From positions 1 to 64,000 of the forward strand of contig DASUXY010000023.1 of assembly GCA_036377675.1 (NCBI GenBank): a DNA stretch of 64,000 bases, read 5' to 3'. Source of the stretch: DASUXY01 sp036377675 (GTDB lineage Bacteria > Bacillota > Bacilli > Bacillales > Amphibacillaceae). Within the stretch, counting starts at the first letter, position 1. Every line of letters starts with the position of its first letter. The notes below the pieces were generated by a model, which was not told where the DNA came from, did not search any database, and saw only the letters and a program-made list of their open reading frames with translations. A program made the translations under genes and the position numbers. This document shows positions 8,273-16,887 of this stretch, one piece after another.

Positions 8273-8662
8273 GTGAAAGAAGCTATTTTATTAATTGCAC
8301 ACATCATTAATGATATTCATGATTTATTAGTCGATCGATTTGGCCTACATATGACGGATAAGGAACTTCATTTTTGGGTGTTTGGCATCGTCGGGATTGT
8401 GACTTTCTTTATTGTCTATGCTTTATTTAAAGTGATTTCCACGATGAAATGGAGCATTATGATCCTTTCATTTATTTATACATTCACGGTGATGATCGTT
8501 TTAGTCTTTGCAATTGAATTACAGCAAGCACTCACGAACCGAGGAAATATGGAGTTTGCGGATGCGGTCATGGGGTTATGGGGGTTTTTCGTTTTTTTCG
8601 CCGTTTATGCCGTTGTTGCTTTAGTCGGTTATCTCATTGTTAAACTATTTAAAAAGAAGTGA
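8273..8662 (+). CDS. Small multi-span membrane protein (129 aa)
   Basis: I choose the GTG at 8273 because AGGGGGG lies nine bases upstream; the longer frame from 8207 has no RBS. The protein has an amphipathic start (AHIINDIHDLLVDRFG), then three to four helices (about residues 32-52, 60-80, 97-122) and a basic end KLFKKK. It looks like a conserved Bacillaceae inner-membrane protein, but I recognise no named family. Confidence 0.65.
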   Translation: MKEAILLIAHIINDIHDLLVDRFGLHMTDKELHFWVFGIVGIVTFFIVYALFKVISTMKWSIMILSFIYTFTVMIVLVFAIELQQALTNRGNMEFADAVMGLWGFFVFFAVYAVVALVGYLIVKLFKKK

Positions 8663-8941
8663 CATCTAGTCTCACTATATAAATATTTTACTCATCTATT
8701 TGTGGGGATCTTTATTGAAACAAAACATGTTAAAACGTTGGTGATTGTATAAGCCTTTCCGTATTGCATGAAGTGTTATTTTTAAGTGTATATGTGAACT
8801 TTTTCGGTCGTTAGTCTTTTCCGATCTCGTTAAATCATAGACAAAAGCAAAAAGAATGACTTCTATGATGGTCTTTCCTATAATTTTATGCATGTGACTA
8901 CGGATTTATTTTAGTAATTATAATGGAGGAGATTTTTAAAG

Positions 8942-9898
8942 ATGCAGCAGGAACGGGGAATACGTTATTTTCCAATTGCTTTATTTACGAGTGTGATGGG
9001 TTTTTCGGGGGTAACGATTGCAGTTAATCATATGGAAAGTTTGTATGGATGGAGTTCAATCGCCTCGACGATCCTTCTCGTTATTTCTTCCTTGTTGTTT
9101 GTATTCAATGGGGGTATTGTACTATACCGTCTCATTCGTCATCCGGATGAAGTAAAGAAGGATTTCAATCATCCTGTAAAAATGAACTTTTTTGCGGCGA
9201 TTTCGATTAGTTTATTGTTGTTAGCTGTAGCATTTTTAAATATTCATGAAGGTTTTTCTTTCATCATTTGGGTATTAGGTGCTTTACTACAACTCAGTTT
9301 AACGCTAGCCATCATAACGAAACTGATATGGAAATCTTCTTTTCAAATGAACCATTACAGCCCGGTATGGTTAATTCCAATTGTCGGAAATGTCGTTGCT
9401 CCTTTAGCGGGAACAAGTCATGTGAGTGAAGACATTAACTGGTTATTTTTAAGTACAGGTATCGTTTTCAGTATCGTCTATTTAACACTTTTTATGAATC
9501 GAGTGTTTTTTCATGATCCATTACCGAAGCCACTCATTCCGACTTTCTTCATTTTGTTGGCCCCTCCTTCGATTGGGTTTATGTCGTATGTAAATGTAGT
9601 CGGTGAAATGGATTCATTTGCTTCGATTCTTTATGGAATTGCCTTTTTTATCGGATTGTTATTATTGGTTCAGTATAAAATTTTTTTAAACGTACCTTTT
9701 TTTATTTCTTCATGGGCTTATTTGTTTCCATCAGCAGCGATTACGATTGCCACGAGTGTTGTCTATGTGGAAACAGGGAAGGTCTTTTATAAATCGTTGT
9801 TTACCGTGCAAACAGTCGGATTACTGTTATTAGTTATTTATTTATCTTGGAAAACGATTCAGCTCATGGCGCAGAAATCTTTATGTGTGAAGCAGTAA
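8942..9898 (+). CDS. TDT/SLAC1-family transporter (TehA-like)
   Basis: A 318-aa protein with about ten membrane helices. The N-terminal FPIALFTSVMGFSGVTIAV, NHPVKMNFFAAISIS and NHYSPVWLIPIVGNVVAPLAG segments fit the C4-dicarboxylate/tellurite-resistance (TDT) and SLAC1 anion-channel family. It probably exports an organic or inorganic anion; the substrate cannot be read from the sequence. RBS GGAGGAG sits 11 bases before the ATG. It is monocistronic and ends at a strong terminator. Confidence 0.85.
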   Translation: MQQERGIRYFPIALFTSVMGFSGVTIAVNHMESLYGWSSIASTILLVISSLLFVFNGGIVLYRLIRHPDEVKKDFNHPVKMNFFAAISISLLLLAVAFLNIHEGFSFIIWVLGALLQLSLTLAIITKLIWKSSFQMNHYSPVWLIPIVGNVVAPLAGTSHVSEDINWLFLSTGIVFSIVYLTLFMNRVFFHDPLPKPLIPTFFILLAPPSIGFMSYVNVVGEMDSFASILYGIAFFIGLLLLVQYKIFLNVPFFISSWAYLFPSAAITIATSVVYVETGKVFYKSLFTVQTVGLLLLVIYLSWKTIQLMAQKSLCVKQ

Positions 9899-9950
9899 TA
9901 AAAGGTTTAGTCGTTTTTATTCATTTACTTTGATAATGTATTAACATTAT

Positions 9951-9985
9951 AGCCCCCGCATCTATGTAAGGGGGGCTTTTTTTTT
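9951..9985 (+). terminator. Rho-independent terminator after TDT transporter gene
   Basis: Arms AGCCCCC (9951-9957) and GGGGGCT (9971-9977) are followed by nine T. Confidence 0.9.
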
Positions 9986-10041
9986 ATGAGAAGGTGGAAA
10001 GATTCGTATCCGCTTTTTTCATGATGAAGTAGTTTTACACC

Positions 10042-11142
10042 TTATATACGATAAGGTTCCGTTTCCTCTTCTTTATAAGGTGTTAAAAATGTATGTTGAG
10101 CAGCTGTATGCAAATCACGCCAAATACGGTTCAACATTGATTGTTCCATAAGGGATTGCATACCAATGTACCTAAATAAATGGTTAGCACATGTCAAAAT
10201 CGTGGTTACGCTTTTTTTACAGATGGAGCCAAAGTTTGTTTGTTGTTCTTTTGATAACGGGTTTCCATTTACATGTTGTTCCCATGCAGAAGAGAGAGCG
10301 TTATGAAAAGCTTTCTCGGCGATTTTCCAGCGTTTTTCTTCTTTCTCTAATCGTTGTAAGATGAATGCATATCGATCCATTTCTCCTTCTGTCCACGTCG
10401 TCTTCTTAGCTTCGGCAATTGCATGAACTTCCTCTAAAAAATGTTTTCCAATACCGAGGACGATCGCTGTAAACGATGCCTCTGAAAAGGCCAAAAAAGG
10501 AAAGTGATAAAGGGGATTTCTTAAATTATTTTGTGTTGTAAAAATAGAAAAACTACGCTCGTTTGGAACAAATTGTTCGGTGACACGAATCGTGTGACTA
10601 CTCGTTCCTTTTAATCCAAATGCATCCCAGTCGTTGATAACTTTTACTTGCTCAGGTGTAAAAATAAATGACAATAATTCACGTTGCTCATCTTGATTAT
10701 CGGTTACTTGACACGTTGCGGTAAACATCGAGGCATATTGTGATCCGCTACAGTAAAACCATTCGCCATTAACGATGTATCCTCCATCAACAACTTTAGC
10801 CGTTCCAGCTGGGAAACCACTTCCCGCGATGACAGCATCCTTAGGAGTGAGGAACGTTTTGGCAGCTTCTTTTGTAAAGTTAGGGGTAAACATTCCCCCC
10901 CCTGAACCAACAGTGACAAGCCACCCGAAATTCCCGTCAACATAAGAAGCATCTTGAAAGATACGAATCGCTTCAGGTAAAGAAAGCATTTTTCCACCAA
11001 GTTCTTCTGGAACAATTAATTTAAAGAGTTGTTTTTCAATGATAAAATGTAAAACATTTTCACGAATTGTTTTCGTCTGTTCAATGTTGCTCATTTCTGA
11101 TCGAATCCATTTGATTTGTTCATTTGTAAATGTCACTGTCAT
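10042..11142 (-). CDS. Acyl-CoA dehydrogenase-like flavoprotein
   Basis: A 366-aa protein of the acyl-CoA dehydrogenase superfamily. N-terminal helices (LFKLIVPEELGGKM) are followed by the FAD/substrate middle domain (residues about 105-200, YIVNGEWFYCSGSQYA and DWDAFGLKGTSSHTIRV) and a C-terminal helical domain. The layout resembles the type-2 group that includes flavin-dependent monooxygenases and DszC-like enzymes, and I see no clear catalytic Glu of beta-oxidation enzymes. RBS AAAAGGA precedes the ATG. It is a single gene, convergent with the TDT transporter. Confidence 0.8.
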   Translation of the reverse strand: MTVTFTNEQIKWIRSEMSNIEQTKTIRENVLHFIIEKQLFKLIVPEELGGKMLSLPEAIRIFQDASYVDGNFGWLVTVGSGGGMFTPNFTKEAAKTFLTPKDAVIAGSGFPAGTAKVVDGGYIVNGEWFYCSGSQYASMFTATCQVTDNQDEQRELLSFIFTPEQVKVINDWDAFGLKGTSSHTIRVTEQFVPNERSFSIFTTQNNLRNPLYHFPFLAFSEASFTAIVLGIGKHFLEEVHAIAEAKKTTWTEGEMDRYAFILQRLEKEEKRWKIAEKAFHNALSSAWEQHVNGNPLSKEQQTNFGSICKKSVTTILTCANHLFRYIGMQSLMEQSMLNRIWRDLHTAAQHTFLTPYKEEETEPYRI

Positions 11143-11496
11143 TATTCATCCTTTTTCTGTAAGTTTTTCTCTATTTTAAGTATACCAGTTGAACATCATT
11201 CAAGAAAAATTTATAACCGTTTATATGGTTGGTCATGATATGGAAATGAATAGCTAAAAAGGAATTGTAGCCACTTTTTTACATATTTATGTTTCGCATG
11301 AAGACGGGTAAGTAGATATGTGAGAAATTCGTACATCTGGGAAGGTTTTAATGATACATGTTATTACATGACTAATTTCCGCTAGGGCAGTTTAATGATG
11401 TTCTTGTTCCTTCCGAACGACAGTGCTTGCTAAAAATGTGCGTCTATGGCATAGTATCAGTTGAGGTTTTATAAAAAAGCATAGGTAAGTTACGTT
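11143..11496. other. Intergenic region upstream of the TPP riboswitch
   Basis: About 350 bp between the divergent acyl-CoA dehydrogenase-like gene and the TPP riboswitch. No gene was recognised. It must hold the two promoters, but I could not fix -35/-10 pairs with confidence. Confidence 0.35.
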
Positions 11497-11586
11497 GTAG
11501 GGGAGCCAGTGTTGCTGGTTGAGATTGTATCCGTAAGATACGTACTCTTAGAACCTGATCTGGTTGACACCAGCGTAGGGAACATG
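11497..11586 (+). promoter_or_regulatory. TPP (THI-box) riboswitch aptamer
   Basis: Conserved elements are in order: GGGGAGCC, the TGAGATT core at about 11519-11525, GAACCTGATCTGG (11551-11563), and ACACCAGCGTAGGGAA. This is the thiamine pyrophosphate aptamer. It is followed by a terminator at 11614-11646 and the thiY operon, so TPP binding should end transcription early and shut off import of pyrimidine precursor. Confidence 0.95.
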
Positions 11587-11613
11587 TTCATATAACGATT
11601 AAGATACATACAC

Positions 11614-11646
11614 ATGCCCTAGGTCGCGAACCTGGGGTATTTTTTA
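11614..11646 (+). terminator. Riboswitch expression-platform terminator
   Basis: Stem ATGCCCTAGGT (11614-11624) pairs with ACCTGGGGTAT (11630-11640), followed by a T-run. It lies just downstream of the TPP aptamer and 80 bp before thiY. Confidence 0.85.
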
Positions 11647-11728
11647 TTTGTAGACTTATAAACAGATGAACATCGAGAAGAATCTCTATGAACGTACACA
11701 AAACTTACACACTTAGGAGGAACAGCAC

Positions 11729-12736
11729 GTGAGGAAATTGATTATATCTAGTTTAATCATCTTGCTTGTTTTTCTAACTGCTTGTAATAGTGGTGGCGAT
11801 CAAGAAGAACAAACAGATGAGTCTAATGAAAACGAAAATGAATTAACAGAAGTCAAGGTTGTTTTAGAGTGGACACCGAATACGAACCATACAGGATTAT
11901 ATGTGGCAAAAGAAAAAGGTTATTTCGAGGAAGAAGGTCTTGATGTAGACATTATGTTACCCGGTGAAGCAGGTGCGAATCAGCTTATAGCTTCTGGACA
12001 AGCTGATTTCGGAATCAGTAATCAAGAAAGTATTACAGAGGCACGGATTCAAGAAATTCCAATCGTTTCGGTAGCAGCGATTATTCAACATAATACTTCC
12101 GGATTTGCTTCTCCAAAGGAAAAAAACATCAGTTCACCAAAAGATTTTGAGCAAAAAACATACGGTGGTTGGGGAGCTCCTGTTGAGAAAGCAGTTCTTA
12201 CTTCGTTGATGAAACAAGAAAATGCTGATGTAGAAAAAATTAATTTTGTAAATATCGGTGAAACGGACTTTTTTACGGCGGTTCATCGAGATATTGATTT
12301 TGCTTGGATTTATTATGGATGGACAGGAGTCGAAGCGGAGTTGCGTGACGAACTATTAAATATGGTCTACTTAACCGACTACTCTGACAAATTGGATTAT
12401 TATACGCCCGTGTTAGCTACGAGTGAACAGTTGATTGAAGAAAATCCAGAAACGATTAAGAAATTTTTAGCAGCTACGACGAAAGGATATGAATTTTCTA
12501 TCGACGATCCTGAAGGAGCAGCTGAAATTTTAATAGATGCTGTTCCAGATCTCGATGCTGAGCTCGTTCAAGCGAGCCAACAATGGTTAGCAGAAAAATA
12601 TCAAGATGACGCTAATCGTTGGGGAGAGCAAAAACTTGAAGTGTGGGAAAACTATGCAGACTGGATGTATGAAAACGATCTTTTAGATGAAAAGTTAGAA
12701 AGTGAAAAAGCATTTACGAATGAATTTTTACCATAA
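11729..12736 (+). CDS. thiY: ThiY-like pyrimidine-precursor binding lipoprotein
   Basis: A 335-aa ABC substrate-binding lipoprotein. The signal peptide ends with lipobox LTAC (C19). The mature part is of the NMT1/THI5 fold, with EWTPNTNHTGLYVAKEKGYF, then GANQLIASGQADFGIS and YGGWGAP motifs typical of ThiY, which binds formylaminopyrimidine, an HMP precursor from thiamine breakdown. The GTG start at 11729 has RBS AGGAGG at 8 nt. It is the first gene of a four-gene operon under the TPP riboswitch. Confidence 0.92.
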   Translation: MRKLIISSLIILLVFLTACNSGGDQEEQTDESNENENELTEVKVVLEWTPNTNHTGLYVAKEKGYFEEEGLDVDIMLPGEAGANQLIASGQADFGISNQESITEARIQEIPIVSVAAIIQHNTSGFASPKEKNISSPKDFEQKTYGGWGAPVEKAVLTSLMKQENADVEKINFVNIGETDFFTAVHRDIDFAWIYYGWTGVEAELRDELLNMVYLTDYSDKLDYYTPVLATSEQLIEENPETIKKFLAATTKGYEFSIDDPEGAAEILIDAVPDLDAELVQASQQWLAEKYQDDANRWGEQKLEVWENYADWMYENDLLDEKLESEKAFTNEFLP

Positions 12737-12751
12737 AAAGGAGGAACAACG

Positions 12752-13045
12752 ATGGCCAACGCCCTTGTAAGTGTCCAAATTATTCCGCAAACAAAAGACG
12801 GTGAAGATGCGATTCCATATGTAGATGAGGCTATTTCTGTCATTGAAAAATCCGGTGTAACGTACGAAGTGAACCCATTGGAGACGACGATGGAAGGTGA
12901 CCTGATACAATTGCTACAAGTTGTTGAAAAAATGAATAAGAAAATGACTGAAATGGGAAGTGAACATGTCATTTCTCAAGTGAAAATTTTTTATAAACCG
13001 AGTGGGGCTTCCATCGATCAGTTAACGGAGAAATACCGCGAATGA
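12752..13045 (+). CDS. MTH1187/YkoF-type thiamine-binding protein
   Basis: A 97-aa protein of the UPF0045 (DUF77) family: the N-terminal SVQIIPQTKDGEDAIPYVDEAI and VNPLETTMEGD elements are typical. Family members are small ferredoxin-like folds that bind thiamine or its pyrimidine part. Its place between thiY and the permease gene, in a TPP-controlled operon, makes a role as cytoplasmic acceptor of the imported pyrimidine likely (inference). RBS AAAGGAGG precedes the ATG, and its stop overlaps the thiX start (ATGA). Confidence 0.88.
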   Translation: MANALVSVQIIPQTKDGEDAIPYVDEAISVIEKSGVTYEVNPLETTMEGDLIQLLQVVEKMNKKMTEMGSEHVISQVKIFYKPSGASIDQLTEKYRE

Positions 13046-13815
13046 AACGAATGATGCAAAAAGGATGGCGACCTTTGTTGGTCCTCATCCTTTTAATCAT
13101 GGCTTGGGAGTTTTCGTACCATTTTTTTAATATTCCTGATTGGTTATTACCGGCTCCTTCATCGATCGTACAAGAAGCCTTGATCGGATGGAACGAATAT
13201 GCACACCATCTTTTATCAACGGTTCAGTTAACGCTCATCGGTTTTTTGATCGGATCAAGTGTCGGAATTATTGTAGCGATTGGCCTTCATTTAATTCCAT
13301 TGTTGAGAGAAGCATTTTATCCGTTATTAATTGTTTCACAAAATATTCCGATCATCGTTTCTGCTCCTCTTTTAGTCATTTGGTTCGGTTTTGGTATGTT
13401 ACCGAAAGTGATTGTGATTACATTAGTTTGTTTTTTTCCGATAACAATCGCTACGTTAGATGGTTTTCAGCAAACGAGTCGGGAATTGAAACATTATATG
13501 CTCATGGTAGGTGCGACGAAGCAACAAATTTTTTGGAAGTTGGAATGGCCACATGCTTTACCATCCCTTTTTTCAGGCATTAAAATCTCGGCTACATATA
13601 GTGTGATGGCGGCAGTCATTTCAGAATGGCTCGGTGCCAACGAAGGGATTGGTGTGTATATGACATTAGCTTCTTCTTCATTTCGAACAGATCGAGTGTT
13701 CGTATCTATTTTACTCGTCGTCGTTTTAAGTTTGTTATTTTTTACTTGTATTGTCTATATAGAGAAACGGGTAATTCGTTGGAAGCAAGTGGAAGAGGGG
13801 AGAGTAGATGAGTAA
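13042..13815 (+). CDS. thiX: ThiX-like ABC permease
   Basis: A 257-aa BPD-type inner-membrane permease with about six helices (first at residues 10-28). The EAA loop appears as MLMVGATKQQIFWKLEWPHALP with the conserved Gly, which contacts the ATPase. The start codon overlaps the stop of the preceding gene, and its own 3' end overlaps thiZ by 8 bp, so translation is coupled. It should move formylaminopyrimidine delivered by ThiY. Confidence 0.9.
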   Translation: MKRMMQKGWRPLLVLILLIMAWEFSYHFFNIPDWLLPAPSSIVQEALIGWNEYAHHLLSTVQLTLIGFLIGSSVGIIVAIGLHLIPLLREAFYPLLIVSQNIPIIVSAPLLVIWFGFGMLPKVIVITLVCFFPITIATLDGFQQTSRELKHYMLMVGATKQQIFWKLEWPHALPSLFSGIKISATYSVMAAVISEWLGANEGIGVYMTLASSSFRTDRVFVSILLVVVLSLLFFTCIVYIEKRVIRWKQVEEGRVDE

Positions 13816-14545
13816 GTTAGTCATCAAAAATGTATATCAATCGTATGGTGATCATGCTGTCTTAGAAGATGTATCATTTGTTGTCAATCAAGGTGAGTTT
13901 GTATCATTATTAGGGCCATCGGGAAGTGGAAAAAGTACATTATTTCGTTTAATCGGTGGTTTAAGCGAGCCAAATGATGGGGCGATTTATTTAAATGGTG
14001 AAAAAATAAATGGCACGCGTGGACTCATTAGTTATATGCCCCAATCTCCTTCGTTATTTCCGTGGCGTACGATTTTGAAAAATGTGTTGCTCAATCAAGA
14101 GTTAACGGGTGTAACGAATGTAGAAAAGGCGCATCAAATGATTGAACGAGCCGGGTTGAAAGGATATGAACATGCCTATCCACATGAATTATCAGGTGGA
14201 ATGAAGCAACGTGTTTCTTTTATTCGCAGTCTTTTAAGTCCCCAATCCTTTATTTGTTTAGATGAGCCCTTTTCGGCTTTAGATGAATTTACGCGTGTCG
14301 AGATGCAAAAGTGGTTGTTATCGATTTGGGCTGAATATCAGAAATCGATTTTATTTGTTACGCACAACATTGAAGAAGCAATGTTCTTATCAGACCGGAT
14401 CATCGTTTTATCTTCGCGACCGGCAACTGTAAAAAAGGAGTTTATCGTCCCGTTTCAACGTCCACGGACGGAAGATTTATTGTTAATGGAACCATTTTTG
14501 CGTTTGAAAAAGGACATTTATTATACGTTGACGAAGGACGAATAG
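13808..14545 (+). CDS. thiZ: ThiZ-like ABC ATPase
   Basis: A 245-aa ATP-binding subunit. Walker A is GPSGSGKST (about residues 37-45), the Q-loop region MPQSPSLFPWRT, signature LSGGMKQR, Walker B FICLDEPFSALD and switch His in VTHNIEEA. The sequence resembles the TauB/SsuB/ThiZ group. It is the last gene of the TPP-regulated operon and overlaps thiX by 8 bp. Confidence 0.92.
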   Translation: MSKLVIKNVYQSYGDHAVLEDVSFVVNQGEFVSLLGPSGSGKSTLFRLIGGLSEPNDGAIYLNGEKINGTRGLISYMPQSPSLFPWRTILKNVLLNQELTGVTNVEKAHQMIERAGLKGYEHAYPHELSGGMKQRVSFIRSLLSPQSFICLDEPFSALDEFTRVEMQKWLLSIWAEYQKSILFVTHNIEEAMFLSDRIIVLSSRPATVKKEFIVPFQRPRTEDLLLMEPFLRLKKDIYYTLTKDE

Positions 14546-14587
14546 GACGTGAACGAACTCATTTTGTACAATTCCCTCTGGATATAA

Positions 14588-14620
14588 TCAGCCCATGAAG
14601 TGTATTCCAACATGGGCTGA
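14588..14620. terminator. Hairpin between convergent thiZ and ucpA
   Basis: A 9-bp perfect stem (CAGCCCATG 14589-14597, CATGGGCTG 14611-14619) lies in the gap between convergent genes. No strong T-run follows on either strand, so termination strength is uncertain. Confidence 0.5.
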
Positions 14621-14631
14621 GGTAGACACTT

Positions 14632-15423
14632 TTATACACCGACGGAAGCTGTTTCTGGTAATGTGCTCCCACCGTCTAATACAATTTGTGTTCCTGTTAT
14701 ATAACTCGATTCATCAGATGCTAAAAAGGCCGCAACTTCACCAACTTCTTCAATTTTGCCTAGGCGACCAAGTGGTACTCCTTTGGCGATACCATCAATA
14801 ACTTCTTGAGGATTTTCTGGGTTCGTTTCTTTCGCTATTTGTTCTGCCATAGGGGTGTGGATAAATCCTGGTAAAATAGCATTCACGGTAATGTGATCAG
14901 GCGCTGTTTCTCTCGCTAAAGATTTTGTGAATCCTAAAACTGCAGCTTTTGAAATGGCATATGCTGTTTCACCTGCATCTGCGACCATGTTTCCTGTGAC
15001 AGAGGACAGATTGACGATTCTTCCGTATTGTTGCTTTTTCATATAGGGAAGAACTGCTTTGGTAACATTCCAAACACCGTTTATATTCACATCGAAATGG
15101 AAATCTCTTGTTTGATCGTCCATTTCCAAAAACTCAGCTAGACGCATAACACCAGCATTATTGACAAGTGCATCAATGCGCCCGTATTGATCGACCGCTT
15201 TTTGAATTGTTTCATTGACTTGGCTTTTGTTCGTGACGTCTACTTCAAAGGCGGTTGTTTCATACCCTTTGCTATACAATTGCAGTGCAGTTTTGTGAAC
15301 TTTTTCAGAAATGTCCAGAAGAACAGTTGTTGCACCATATTTTGCCAATACTTCTGCAATTCCTTTACCGTTTCCCATTGCTGCTCCTGTAATCACTGCA
15401 ACTTTTCCATCCATTTTCCCCAT
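14632..15423 (-). CDS. ucpA: UcpA-like SDR oxidoreductase
   Basis: A 263-aa short-chain dehydrogenase. Cofactor motif TGAAMGNGKGIA (a slightly unusual TGxxxGxG), structural NNAGV, catalytic Ser in VNLSSVTGNM, and Y-x-x-x-K as YAISK. The segments RDFHFDVNINGVWNVTKAVL, GETAYAISKAA, DESSYITGTQ and GGSTLPETASVG follow the E. coli UcpA sequence nearly to the last residue. UcpA's substrate is unknown; in E. coli it has been linked to furfural tolerance. RBS AAGGAGG precedes the ATG. It is monocistronic. Confidence 0.85.
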   Translation of the reverse strand: MGKMDGKVAVITGAAMGNGKGIAEVLAKYGATTVLLDISEKVHKTALQLYSKGYETTAFEVDVTNKSQVNETIQKAVDQYGRIDALVNNAGVMRLAEFLEMDDQTRDFHFDVNINGVWNVTKAVLPYMKKQQYGRIVNLSSVTGNMVADAGETAYAISKAAVLGFTKSLARETAPDHITVNAILPGFIHTPMAEQIAKETNPENPQEVIDGIAKGVPLGRLGKIEEVGEVAAFLASDESSYITGTQIVLDGGSTLPETASVGV

Positions 15424-15713
15424 TTTAAAAGCCTCCTTAAGAATAGTTGCCGATGCATCTATAGTGTAACAAACAACTGAAGGTGAATAGGCGTATTTTT
15501 CTCCTTATAAGATTGTTTTAAAAAGTTGTCAAATGGAGGTCACAATGTTGACACTTGCAAAAATATAGAAATGTTATGAATTCATAAAAAATCCTCGGTT
15601 TCCCTTCATGCAATGAAATGTTCTTTATCCCTTTCTTCGACCTCTTTGGAAGTAATTTTGTTATACTAGAAACAATATTTGAATGATTTCAATAAAGTGA
15701 AAGGGTGGAATTG

Positions 15714-16646
15714 ATGCAAGTTGTCAACAATGTTGCAGATTTGATTGGAAATACTCCGCTAGTTAAATTACATACATTGGTGCATCCAGAAGGGGCATCT
15801 GTCTATGTGAAGCTTGAATATTTTAATCCAAGTCGCAGTGTGAAAGATCGTGCAGCCTACAATATGATCATTGATGCTGAGAAGCGCGGTTTATTAACAA
15901 AAGGCGCGACAATTATCGAACCGACATCAGGAAATACGGGAATTGGTTTAGCGATGAATGCAGCAGCACGTGGGTACCGAGCCATTATTGTCATGCCAGA
16001 CTCATCGACAACAGAACGAATCAATATATTGAAAGCTTATGGTGCAGAAGTTATTTTAACTCCAGGCGAGAAAAAAATGCCCGGATGTATTGAAAAAGCA
16101 AACGAATTAGCAAAAAAAATCCCAAACAGTTTTATTCCGATGCAGTTTGAAAATGAAGCGAATCCAGAGATCCATCGACAAACGACAGCGAAAGAAATTA
16201 TTGAGGCTTTACAATCGGTGAACCGAACGTTATCAGCCATTGTCGGACCAGCTGGAACTGGCGGAACGATTACCGGAACGGGTGAAGCTTTGAAAGAACA
16301 TGATAGCGATATTACGGTACACGTTGTCGAGCCCTCAGGTTCTCCCGTATTATCAGGTGGAAAATCTGGACCACATAAACTCGTCGGAACAAGTCCTGGG
16401 TTTATCCCATCGATTTTAAATATGGACATCATTGATGAAATATTTACGATAACAGATGAAGATGCTTATCATACTGTTCGACAGCTCATAGCGAAAGAAG
16501 GGCTGATGCTTGGACCATCTGGTGGTGCCTCTGTCTATGCAGCTCTTTTAGTTGCTAAACGACTGTCACGAGAGGAAAATGTCGTCTGTATCGCTCCTGA
16601 TTATGGAGAACGATATTTATCAACTGATTTATTTACAACTGAATAA
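15714..16646 (+). CDS. Cysteine synthase family (O-acetylserine sulfhydrylase) enzyme
   Basis: A 310-aa PLP enzyme that should make L-cysteine from O-acetylserine and sulfide. PLP lysine K44 is in NPSRSVKDRAA; the phosphate loop is GPAGTGGTITG and the substrate loop TSGNTG. I start it at ATG 15714, with AAGGGTGG seven bases upstream, rather than at the GTG 15705 inside that RBS. It may be a second paralogue to the main CysK, since Bacillaceae carry several. It precedes a sulfonate-type ABC operon, which fits a sulfur-assimilation block. A terminator follows. Confidence 0.88.
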   Translation: MQVVNNVADLIGNTPLVKLHTLVHPEGASVYVKLEYFNPSRSVKDRAAYNMIIDAEKRGLLTKGATIIEPTSGNTGIGLAMNAAARGYRAIIVMPDSSTTERINILKAYGAEVILTPGEKKMPGCIEKANELAKKIPNSFIPMQFENEANPEIHRQTTAKEIIEALQSVNRTLSAIVGPAGTGGTITGTGEALKEHDSDITVHVVEPSGSPVLSGGKSGPHKLVGTSPGFIPSILNMDIIDEIFTITDEDAYHTVRQLIAKEGLMLGPSGGASVYAALLVAKRLSREENVVCIAPDYGERYLSTDLFTTE

Positions 16647-16660
16647 ATTTTCTTCGTTTT

Positions 16661-16706
16661 AAAAAGAGCTACTTCTCTTGGCTGAGAGGGTGTAGCTCTT
16701 TTTGTC
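16661..16706 (+). terminator. Terminator after cysteine synthase gene
   Basis: AAAAAGAGCTAC pairs with GTAGCTCTTTTT, with an inner TTCTC/GAGAG stem, and ends in a T-run. Confidence 0.85.
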
Positions 16707-16784
16707 AAATCATTCGTTTTTATGAGCTCATCTTTCCACGATGACAGTCATACTCTTATTTAAGTTCGACTATTTTAAAATAAT

Positions 16785-16860
16785 AGTTGACAAAAGTTAT
16801 TTCATCCGTAATGATAGTATGTATTAATCCCATTGGATTAGTCGGGAATATAGGTTGGTG
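16785..16860 (+). promoter_or_regulatory. Promoter and dyad operator candidate of the sulfonate ABC operon
   Basis: TTGACA near 16787 is followed about 17-19 bases later by AATGAT/TGATAG. Just downstream lies a dyad: AATCC-CATT-GGATT inside a longer CCC-N11-GGG pattern (ATCCCATTGGATTAGTCGGGA, read 16825-16850). The position suits repression by an Rrf2-type regulator such as CymR, but I cannot confirm the consensus from memory. Confidence 0.4.
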
Positions 16861-16887
16861 GAAATAGTGAGTGGAGAGGTGAAGTGG

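Noticed and set aside
8696..8893. 65-codon minus-strand frame between two membrane protein genes
   Set aside because: No good RBS and no protein-like pattern; probably chance.
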